From Zerene cesonia (Eukaryota; Arthropoda; Insecta; Lepidoptera; Pieridae), in assembly GCF_012273895.1 (NCBI RefSeq), contig NW_024045137.1, forward strand, positions 744,001 through 808,000: a stretch of 64,000 bases of DNA, in the 5' to 3' direction. Position numbers and translations under genes: made by a program. Positions 39,801 to 51,800 of the stretch are shown piece after piece. Each line of letters opens with the position of its first letter. Positions within the stretch are counted from its first letter, which is position 1. Below the pieces are notes generated by a model. It saw only the letters and a list, made by a program, of their open reading frames with translations, made no database searches and was not told where the DNA came from.

Positions 39801-42800
39801 NNNNNNNNNNNNNNNNNNNNNNNNNNNNNNNNNNNNNNNNNNNNNNNNNNNNNNNNNNNNNNNNNNNNNNNNNNNNNNNNNNNNNNNNNNNNNNNNNNNN
39901 NNNNNNNNNNNNNNNNNNNNNNNNNNNNNNNNNNNNNNNNNNNNNNNNNNNNNNNNNNNNNNNNNNNNNNNNNNNNNNNNNNNNNNNNNNNNNNNNNNNN
40001 NNNNNNNNNNNNNNNNNNNNNNNNNNNNNNNNNNNNNNNNNNNNNNNNNNNNNNNNNNNNNNNNNNNNNNNNNNNNNNNNNNNNNNNNNNNNNNNNNNNN
40101 NNNNNNNNNNNNNNNNNNNNNNNNNNNNNNNNNNNNNNNNNNNNNNNNNNNNNNNNNNNNNNNNNNNNNNNNNNNNNNNNNNNNNNNNNNNNNNNNNNNN
40201 NNNNNNATTATTCCATTTTTCAATTTGCAAAATATGATTTTTGTTAAAGCGTGTTTTTTAGTTTTTTTAAACTATTATTATTAAAATATATTTTATACTT
40301 TAGTACGAAGTATGTGAAAAACGAAACGGTAATTTTTTTCTTCTAGTATCTAGTCTTGATTATTGTGTTTCTTTTTTTTTTGTAATTGGTTTCTTTCTCT
40401 ATGTATAGCAAAGCTATTAAGTATATTTTAATTTTTGCTTTAGAAGGAGAGTAATTTTTTTCATTAAAAAATGACTGTGTATTTCTTATAACTTGTTTTG
40501 CCCCGTTTAGCTCATAGAAACGATAACAAGCTAAAAACTAAAAAGTCTATCTATTTATACAAGAAATGAAACATTTTTATAATAATTTATTTTTTATTTT
40601 TTTTGCCCCTATTACATTTATCCCTTTTGCCCCCCCTACCCGCCAGGTGACAACAGACGTGAACGACCTCGACAAGGACGAGGTGAACATAATATCCGGT
40701 GCGCTCGAGCTGCGCAAGAAGACCGTCTCCAGCGTGATGACCAAGCTGGAGGACGTGTTCATGCTGCCGATCACATCCATACTGGACTTCGAGACGATGT
40801 CCGAGATCATCAAGTCTGGTGAGTGTTGGGGGAAAAAGGAGGAAATGCGATGCTTTGATCTCTTTCTAGTGGATTTTTGATTTGCATTCTCTATTCGAAC
40901 AGCAAGGGATTGGAACATGCTTCCTGAGTCTGTGTTCCCCGACGGGTACAATCTGGAGGTCTTCAAGAGAAGTGTGAACAGGTCTGGTGGGTGTGGGGGA
41001 TGAGGGTTTATTTGTTGGTCTTATTCTGGCGGTGACTACGTCTATGGTGTAGTGGTTAACGCGTGAGCGTAGAACTGTCCCTCGTTCTGCGTTCTATTCC
41101 CGGTGGGGACGCACAGGAGAATATTGCCCGGTCTGGCAGAACACAGAAGGCTGATCACCTACTTCTCCATAAAGAAAATCGATCAGTGAAACAGATGTAT
41201 ATCATCTGCCTCATACCCAATACTAGGAGACACGGGACTTCACTTTTTTTTGTTCTGGCGGAACGGCTCGAACCGCGACTTATCGTCATTTTAAGTTCGA
41301 GGTCCTCACCACTGAACCACCACTGCTTAACAATTACACCTTCCAACCAAACATACCAATAGATTGTCATATACTAACACTCTCACGTCTCATCTATGTA
41401 TAGATGATTTCGGATGAGTTTTGGAACCATTCCAGCGGTGCCCTTCGGATAAACATAGATTTATGGCGTTCGAGTTGAACGCGGATGTTGTGGTAACTGG
41501 ATGTGGCGACCGTGTCGGATCTCCGTTTTGTGTGCAGTTGGCGCATAGCGCTTGGCGTTTCTGGTAGATTTATTTACTAATTCTTGGTGGTGAACTAATT
41601 CGTTGCTACTGTTTGGCAAAAAACGCGGGTTCGAATCCCGCCTCGTGGTCAAATTTTTCTATTCTATTCAAAATTTATCATCTATGTATTTTATTATATT
41701 ATATATATTTACCCGAATCGTTAGGTATACAGCGAGCGTACCTGCCCCATCTAGTTTTACGCGATCCATCGACTGATCAAATTTTATTACGAGACTAGAT
41801 GGAAACTTATCATAAAAAGTTCGTTTATGTTGGCCAAGTATCTATCTTGATGTGAGTTATTATTTATATTATTTGGGGCATAAAATTGAAACTAAAATAA
41901 ACAGGCGAACAAAAAAAATACGCTTCTCGTAGCCGTAAGTTGGTAAAAACCGTTATATTATAATATAACTAGCTGCGCCCCGCGGTTTCAACCGCGTCAC
42001 TCCGTATCCCGTAAGAATATCGGGATAAAAGTTGCCTATATGTTATTCCAGTTGTCCAGCTGTCTACGTACCAAATTTCATTGCAATCGGTTGAGTAGTT
42101 TTTGCGTGAAACAGCAACAAATACACACATCCTTACAAACTTTCGCATTTATAATATTAGTAGGATAGGACTAGCGGGATTGCAAATTGTCGAAATATTG
42201 TGATTCGTAACACGTGCTCGCAATTTTTGCATTATTTTTCATTAGACTGTAATGTATGTCATCACATACATTACAGTCTGAGCTGGTGGTTCGCCTGATG
42301 GTATGCGATCAGCAGCGCCCATGAACATTCGCAACATTCGCAGAGGCACTAACTCTGCGAACGCGCTGCCCGCTCTTAAAGGGGAAAGGAAAAAGGAAAG
42401 AATTGACGACTATAAAGAAGGGAAATGTGAGAAAATTCATACGGGCCAGCGGCTGTAACATAAAAAATCATCTCAAACACGAATATCATAATTGGTCTAC
42501 ACACCCTCGCGCAGGCTACTCCCGCATCCCCGTGTACGAGGGGCACCGCGGCAACATAGTGACGGTGCTGTTCATCAAGGATCTGGCGTTCGTGGACCCG
42601 GACGACAACACGCCGCTGCGCACGCTCTGCCAGTACTACCAGAACCCGTGCAACTTCGTCTTCGAGGACGTCACCCTGGACGTGATGTTCAAGCAGTTCA
42701 AGGACGGTGAGTTGAGGCGGGGGAGGGCGGGAGGTATATACGTAAATAAGCGGTGGTCCTTCGAGACCTCGAGTCTTCATTATCCAAACGGGTAAGCGAT

Positions 42801-45800
42801 GGAATTCCCTGCCAGCCAATATTTTTCCTGAGCGATAGAACGTGCACCTCTCCAAGCCAGGGTTAAAACGCACCTTCGAGGTTGACGTGCACCAACAAGT
42901 AGAGGACATTTCCGCTTCCCATCAGATTGGATTGTGGTCAAACATCCGCCTAGAGGCCATCCAAAAACTACATCACATGAATTGCATAGAGGCCATCCAA
43001 AAATGTGTTTTTTTTTTGGGGTCTTATCACAGTCTGTCACATTTTTATAAGCAAATCTTACGAACTTTCGCATTTATAATATAAGCAGGATAAGTAAGAT
43101 AGTAGGATTAGTAGGATAGGAAATAGGACTTTAATAAAAATTTTAAAATTAATCACAATTCTTTCACCCAACTCGACCAGGTCACAAGGGGCACATGGCG
43201 TTCGTGCACCGCATCAACAGCGAGGGCGAGGGCGACCCGTTCTACGAGACCGTCGGCCTGGTGACGCTGGAGGACGTCATCGAGGAGATGATACAGGCGG
43301 AGATCGTGGACGAGACGGACGTGTTCCGTGAGTGGCGTGACCTGACGTGACGTGACGTGACGTGACGTGACATGGTGTCACTTGGTCAGCTATTGACGTA
43401 GGGTCAGCAATAGATGCTGCATATTGATGCGGCAATGGAGCTGGTGGGTCGGCTGATGGTAAGCGCTACCACCGCCCGTGAACATTTGGAGAGATATAAG
43501 GTCCATTTGCAGACCTTACGCCTCTACAAATGGATTGCCGACCTTAAATTGGGAAGGGATTTAGACAAGATTGGCGAGAGGAAATAAAGGAAAGCACTGG
43601 GAAGGGTGAGGAAATGGTTCTCTTGTTGCTCTTTCACGCAAAAACTACTGAACCGATTGCAATGAAATTTGGTACGTAGACAGCTGGACAAGTGGAATAA
43701 CATATGGGCAATTATTTATCCCGATATTCCTACGGGATACGGACTTACGGGGCGCAGCTGGTTGTTTCATCTTAAACGAAGATGTGTGTGCGGATGGGAA
43801 AAGTGGACGGGTGGCCAGTTAGGGGTGGTGCACGTGGAGTTTTTAAGGATTCATGGAATTGTAAAAAAAAAAAAATGCATGGGTGATTTTTTTGAAGTAT
43901 TTTTTAACGTTATCAGCGTATAATCTAAATATCTATACTAATATTATAAATTCGAAGAGTTTGTTAGTTTGTTTGTTTGTTTGAACGCACTAATCTCAGG
44001 AACTAGTGGTCCGATTTTTTATAAAATTCTTTCAGTGTTAGGTAGCCCATTTATTGAGGAAGGCTATATATGTGCCACGGGCGAAGCCGGGGCAGACCGC
44101 TAGTATATTATATAACTCAAAGGTGACTGACTGACATAGTGATCTATCAACGCACAGCCCAAACTACAGAACGGATGAACGGACTGGAATTAGGCATCTA
44201 AATAGATGTTATGACGTAGGCCTCCGCTGAAAGGGTTTCGACAAATTCTACCCTCAATTGGCATGACATAGGGCATGAGAGTTTTTACCATGGAAATTTG
44301 TCCGGACTGTGCGGGCGAAGCCGCTGGCAACAGCTAGTAAACTCCGTCGCTGGGACACCCTGTATAGCTGATGAATCCGACAACACGTTGGGATAGTCAA
44401 TTAATTAATTACAACCTCCTCCTCCCCCCCATCCACCCGCTCCCCTCCCGCTGCCCCCCCCGCTGCCCCCCCGCTGCCCTCCCGCAGTGGACAACCGCAC
44501 GAAGCGGCGGCGCAACCGGCCGCAGCACAAGCTGCAGGACTTCGCCGCGTTCGCGGAGCGGCACGAGCGGCGCCGGATACACATCTCGCCGCAGCTGACG
44601 CTCGCCACCTTCCAGTTCCTCAGCACTAGTGAGTTTGTGCGTTTGTGCGTTTGCGCGCGGTCACCTCGGGAACTTTAGAAATATTAGAGATCGTTTTTTT
44701 ATTTTTTTTTTTTAAGTGAAACTTCTTTAGAATTTCGTTGTAATTTCAAAGCTGATGCAACGGAAGAAACGACAGGTAAAAGACACAGATGCAGAAATGT
44801 GTAGAATGAAGCCGGCAAAGAGTGAGACAGAAATATACATACTGTTTTATATTTTATATATATTACACTCGACCGGTATTTTATTTTACAAAATACCGGT
44901 CGAGTGTAAGTGGTGACAATCGGACGAATCCGTACAAATAAACTAAAGAGCAACTGACACGAATACGTCACCCATCCGATTTAAGATCGTACCGAACGTT
45001 GTTTAACCTCAATTTTAAATATTGCTCCTTAATTCAGCGACGACTTAAACACGTCATCTATGAAAAAATTAAACTGTCTGAATGTCAAGGTTTATAAGGT
45101 GACAGACGAACAGACGGACAGACAGTCAGATAACAGCTTTAGTAACAGGGTCCTGGTTTACCCCCGTTAGTCCAAAAACCAGTAAAAATTAATTTGAACA
45201 CATCACCATCATCATCATTATCATCACCACTCATCATCCCAAACAGGTGTGGACGCGTTCAAACCAGACACCGTCTCGGAGACGGTGCTCCGCCGGCTGC
45301 TGAAGCAGGACGTGATCCACCACATCAAGGTGAAGGGGAAGACGAAGAAGGACGTCAACACGTACGTGTTCCAGCAGGGGAAGCCGGTGAGTTGGCTTGG
45401 GGAAAGTGTGAGGGGGGAGGGGGGAGAGGAAATTTTTCGGTGTTTTGAGGGTAGTTAGTAGTAAAGTACTTGGAAGTAATTTTTGGTTTATTCATGCATA
45501 GTTAAAAGAAGGATATAAACACTTGGGTGTTCGAGTGGGGAGAGAAACGGGGTGATTTTTGGGCGTTTTATAACTGTGTCTAATTAAATACCTGTTATTA
45601 TGAACAGAGTTGTCCGCCCCTAGGTGAACCCATAATATAAACAGCTATTGTCTATGGTTACTAAACTGTAGCAATATTAACCATAGACAATAACAGTACC
45701 CGCTCTGTGACTTTAAGAATAGAATAGATTATATTATTATTCCATTTCTTCTAAATTTCTCATTTATAGAGCATTTGGATACTAAAAAACTATAAATTAA

Positions 45801-48800
45801 ATTCGACAAAGGTCGCGTTCCGTCGATACAGAGTTTGTTTGTTTCTTTGTTTGAACGCACTAATCTCAGGAGCTACTGGTCCGATTTGAAAAATTCTTTC
45901 AGTGTTAGATAGCCCATTTATTGAGTAAGGCTATAGGCTATATATGTACCACGGGCGAAGCCGGGGCGGACCGCTAGTATATCATATTGGTTGAGATGGT
46001 TTATGATCATCTCAATGGATAGCGTGGGGTGTTCCTTAAGCACAGAAAACTGAAAGAGTAGAAGAGATTCGATTGCTGAGATGGGATCACGTGTGACCGA
46101 GAGGTCAGGCGTTGCCATGGTGCGGCCATTGACGTGGGTTCGAAACCCGCCTCGTTTTTTATTCTTAAAAAAAAAATCTCGGTTATTGCTATAACTAATT
46201 TATTAAGGCAATTATTTTAACTAACGTGTGGACCCCCCCTCCCGCCCCTCCCTAGGTGGACTACTTCGTGCTGATCCTGGAGGGGCGCGTGGAGGTGACG
46301 GTGGGGCGCGAGAACCTCGTGTTCGAGGCGGGGCCCTTCACGTACTTCGGCGTGCAGGCGCTCACGCAGAACGTGGGGCTGGGTGAGTGTGTGCACCCCC
46401 TGGGGGGACTGTGTGTGTATCTGGGTGAAATCAATTGACGACCTGTCTGTGTGCTGTACCCCTGGGATTGATAGTTTAAGGAATTTATGGTGCTTTAATA
46501 TTGAGACACTAAAGTGCTTTCATGTAGTATATGGGGCTGGGTAAGTGTGTGCACCCCCTGGAGGGACTATGTAGCAATCGGATGTATGTAGTCTCTTTTA
46601 AATTGACAAATGGCTTTAAAAAAATGCATGTACTTCAAAGACATAATATGTCGAATCTCTTTCAATTTTGCACTACATGTATAATGATTATAAATATATA
46701 TGTAAACTGGAGGAAAAAAATTGAAATCACTTTGTTGATTGTTATGTCCCCCTGGGTGGACCTGCCTGATGTTCTGTATATCATGTTTAGGTGCTTTTGA
46801 ATTAAGATAGTAAGGTTCACGATCAGGGTGGGGCTGGCGGTAGTTGGCGGTCCACCACCGTACGCTTCACCCGCAACTTCTTCCCGCGTACGGTGAAGCA
46901 TTGGAAAGATTTACCAGCTACGGTGTTCCCGAACAATTACGACACTGAAGATAAGAAAAGAGCGTAAATGTACTCCTATGCTTCCTCTGCCTTAAAAAAA
47001 AAACTACGTTGGGAATCTCATGTGAATTTTTTAGCTTAATCAGCGTTTGAAGAACTATAAGCTGTATCGGGCATAGCACACCACCGGTGGGACATCCTGT
47101 ATATATATATTTTGTTCTGTTTGCTAAAATTTATCAAAATCGGTTGAGTTGGTGAAGAGTTCATTGGGAACATACATCATAACACAGGATTTTTAAATAT
47201 TAAGATATATTTAACGTGTCGGTCTACTTGTGTTCCAGCGGAGTCCCCCACGCCGTCGGCGATGGGCTCCCTGCAGAACATAAACATGGACTCGATGCTG
47301 CGCCACACGTTCGTGCCGGACTACTCCGTGCGCGCCGTCACCGAGCTCTTCTACCTCACCGTCAAACGGTCCGTGCTGTTTTGTGTGCGTGCGTGCGGGC
47401 GTGCGTGTGTGCGTGCGCGCGTGCGTGTGCGTGTGTGTGTGTGTGTGTTTTCCTTTTTTTTTTAAGCTGTTTCACAGGCGTCTATTACGGGCCACAAACG
47501 TGGAGAACGAATCCTGAACGAAAATAACCTAAGCCCCCCCCTACTAACCTAACAACTATGGAAACATTTTCGATTTACTCCGAAGGCACACGGAAAACTT
47601 CCGTAAAACGATCCAGCCGTCTAGTACGTATTCAAACAAACAGAAACAATATAAATAGAATCATCAAAATCGGTTCACAGTCACAGGCGACAGATCTTAG
47701 GTGACAAAGCCAAAAAAATTACCCTCGACTCGAGAACTTCTCCACTGCAACTAGTTTTGTTTCTGTGTGCTCTTTTTCTATGTCATCATCATCATCATCA
47801 TCAGCCCATATACGTTCCCACTGCTGGGACACAGGCCTCCTATGAGGGTTCAGGCCATAATCCACCACGCTGGCCAAGTGCGGGTTGGCAGATGTCACAT
47901 GTCGTCGAACTTTTAATTCTTGGACATGCCGGTTTCCTCACGATGTTTTCCTTCACCGTTTAAGCAGTGGTGATGTTATCCAGATGCGCAGATAAATTGA
48001 AAAATCAATTTATTTCCTGTACGCTCGCCCGGTCTCGAACCCCGACTTATCGATTTTGAAGTTCTATGTGTGTTTAAATAAATTAATAAGACTAGACACA
48101 AAAACGTCCTGCTTTTTTGGAGTCGGTTAAAAAGCGTTAATTCGTAAAACGTTCACCCAGGAGCCTCTACCTGGCGGCCAAACGGGCTACCCTCATGGAG
48201 AAGGGCGCGCTGTCGAAGGGCGCTACCAATGAGCAGTTCGACACCGAAGTTGATAAGGTACGTGAATTATACCGTCCCGTTTGAATTTTGACCAAAATTT
48301 AAGAGTTTTTAACGGATGAGAAATTTTGAAAGAATAGAAAAAATTTGATCACGAGGCAGGATTCGAACCTGCGTATCTTGCCTAACCGTAGCAACGCCTA
48401 GCCTCTCGGCCACCCGTGATCCTGCCACAGTAATCGAATTTCTTCTACTCTTTCGGTTTCATGTGCCTAAGGGGCACCCCGCGCCATCTATTGAGATGAT
48501 TAAGAACCATCACAACCAATACGAAACATTATTTCAATGATTACAATATTGTATCGATGGAACGCGGCCTTTGTTAAATTTAATTTTTAGTTTTATAGCA
48601 TTGAAATGCTTTATAAATGAGAAATTTTGAAAGAATAGAAAAAATTTGATCACGAGGCAGGATTCGAACCTGCGTATCTTGCCTAACCGTAGCAACGCCT
48701 AGCCTCTCGGCCACTCGGTTCGAATCCTGCCTCGTGATCAAATTTTTTCTATTCTTTCAAAATTTCTCATTTATAAAGCATTTCAATGCTATAAAACTAA

Positions 48801-51800
48801 AAATTAAGTTTTTAACGGATTTTAAACGCGATTTATCCGATTATTTGTGTGGTAATCGGATTCTAATTATAATTTAATTTGTTTAAATGTATCGGGTTTC
48901 CATAATCTTTTTATTGTTTTTTTTCTCACAACCTAAGCTTATGCAAGAAATCAATTCAAGCTATCATCAGATCTATTATCCCATATCCACTGTCCCATAT
49001 CTATTATCCTATACTAGCGGTCCGCTCTGGCTTCGCCCGTGGTACATATATAGCCTATAGCTATATATGAGCCTTCCTCAATAAATGGTCATAAAATATC
49101 TGACATTGAAAAAAGTTTTCAAATCGGACCAGTGGTTTCTGAGATTAGTGCCTTCAAACAAACGAACTCTTCAGCTTTATAACATTAGTATAAATGTACC
49201 ATCCCACATCTACTATTCCCATAAAATCCCACCAATTTCCAGAACGTTGGTATGTTGAGCGCGAACAGTGAAACACTGCAGAGCGTTCGCACCTCGCAGA
49301 GTCTGGGTTCGATTCGGAGTAACGGCAGAAACGATAAGGTCTACAATATTGAATGATATAGGATGTTTGAGAAATGTAACGATACAGGCTGTTTGAGAAA
49401 TGTAATGGTACAGGCTGTTTGAGAAATGTAATGGTACAGGCTGTTTGAGAAATGTAATGGTACAGGCTGTTTTAGAAATGTAATCCTGTACAGGGTGTTG
49501 TTTAATAAGTAATTCGGTATATTGTATTCATACGTTGTGTGTATGAGTTGAGAAATTTGTTCATGCAGGGTGTAATTTGACAGGTGATTTGAGTAGATGG
49601 TCCCTGGCCAACAAATATTATATTATGTAGCCTGATAAGGTCAATGGTATAGGGTGTAGTTGATAAGGGTAGTGCAAGGTAGTATAAAAAAAGGTGTGTG
49701 TGCGATTCACACACAATAGAAGTGAAACTTCAGTAAATCGACAAAAGAACGAAGTATGGAACAAAGAGGAGAGGCCGATAATATAAAATAGTATGTATAC
49801 TTCTGTCTCGTTCTTGCCGGCTTCATTCTACACATTTTTGTATTTGTGTCTCTCACCTGTCGTTTTTTCCGTTGCACCAGCTTTGAAATCACAACGATTC
49901 TAAAGAAGTTTCACTTCAAAAAGAAGGTAGTGTAGTTTGGTAAAATCAGAGACGGATGGTCAGTTGGTCAATAGGTACAGGGTGTAGTTTATAAAAGGTG
50001 TTGATACAGGGTGTAGTTAAACGAGTAGTTCGGGTAGAGGGTCACTTGGAAAAAAAATTGTAATATGTAGTCAGCTAAAATCAAAGACAGATGGTCAGTA
50101 GGCTTATAGATACAGGGTGTAGTTTATGAAAAATAATTAAATACAAGATGTAGTTCGTGAAACGTGTTATACAGGGTGTAACTTTGTAAGTAATTCAATG
50201 TAGTATTTTCTTGTGTTTGATTTTACGCATTTATAAATTTAAAACGTTTTAAGGATTTTAAACGCGATTTATTCATTATATTATTAACCCGACGTTTCGA
50301 ACGCTTTAACAGCGAGCGTGATTCAATGATTCAATTGATAACAAAGGAGTAATTGCGAAAGTAAAAATAAGTAAACAATAAGGTCTTGGGTTGATTGTGG
50401 TTGTAGAAGATGATACAGGCTGTAGGTTTAATTAAAAGTGCAAATAAACGGTCAATTGGTAAAAGACCGGTATAGTTAGTATATATACAGGGTGTAGTTT
50501 AAAAATTACTATAGACAGTGTGTAGTGTTTCAGAAAGTCTAGTAAGTCTTAGATATTTAATACACGTAATAGAGAAACACCGCGATTCTAAGCGTAATAA
50601 TTGATGTAGTCATTTGATATGAAACCACAGCTAATCGTCCAATCTATTAAAAAGCACTTGTTATTAAAAGCACAGATTAGATACTTAAAAAATAATAGAA
50701 AATTTATCATCATCAGTTTGTATGTGTTCCCACTGCTGGAACACGGGCCTCCGATGAGTATTGATACTTGGACATGCCGGTTTATCTGTCAATTTTATTT
50801 AAGTTTTTATGCAGGGTGTCACACATACGCTACATGTACCTAGTATGTTGTAAGTAGTATATAATTATGTAGTATGGGCAAGATGCCCATATTCGCGGAG
50901 CGGTATTTAGATTCAGAGAATTGCTAAGAGAAACATAGATTTTAAGAAATAAATTCAACTAAGAAATTTTGTACGTGGTTTAATATTCCTCCGTAATCAT
51001 CGTTTGTTATTACCATCGGCGGGACACCTGTATATAAAATACTTTGTCTACATCCGCCATTGCTTTATGATTTCCCTTTTAATACAGTATTACCATCTGA
51101 AAATAACAGAAAACTACCGCCGCTGTGCAAAAATTAACCAATAACGTATCAAAAGCGAAATGAACAATTTGCAGTTGCAAAGATCGAACACAATGGAATT
51201 CAAACAACTGTCGCAGAACACCATACCGTCCGGCGATTCCTCGCCAACGTCCAGCGACAAGGAGTACATCGCCAAGTACTTGGCGGACAAGTTGGCGCGA
51301 AAATTGTATGTGCCCCTGTCGGACAGCCAAACGTCCAAGCAGTGGACGAATAAAGAGGCTGGCAGGACCGAGAGCCAGACCGCCAGCACGTCCAAATATT
51401 GGACCAGCGCTTCGGCCAACGCGTCGAACGCGTCCGCCAAGTCGGACAGCCAGACCGCCAATACGTCGAAGTACTGGACAAGCGCTTCGTCCAATGTGGT
51501 GGCTAGGAGGGACAGTTCGCGAAATGCTCCAAACCTCGATCAGAAAAGTTCTAATGCGTCAAATAAAGTGGTCAAAAAGGATAGCCCAACGAATGCGTCC
51601 AAAGATGGAACGAAAACACCCAATATGGCAAAGTCCAACAGCCAAACGAGCGACACGTCAAAACATTGGACCAACCTGGCCAATTTAACGGCCAACAGAT
51701 TGGGCAAGTCCGAGAGCCCAGCAAATACGTCCAAAACGAGCGCTTCGGTGAATTCTGTGTCGCCCAAAATGTCGGATATCGATTTATCTAGAAAGCATTC

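Noticed and set aside
42403..42795. Longer frame around CNNM exon 8
   Set aside because: Only 42515-42706 fits the family and the splice sites; the rest is intron read-through.
44371..44626. Arg/Gly-rich frames on both strands over CNNM exon 10
   Set aside because: Shadow frames of a GC-rich exon and its C-rich acceptor tract.
48344..48420. Functional tRNA gene
   Set aside because: The T-arm is good, but the anticodon loop lacks the conserved T33, and the unit is repeated and degenerate with element arms around it.
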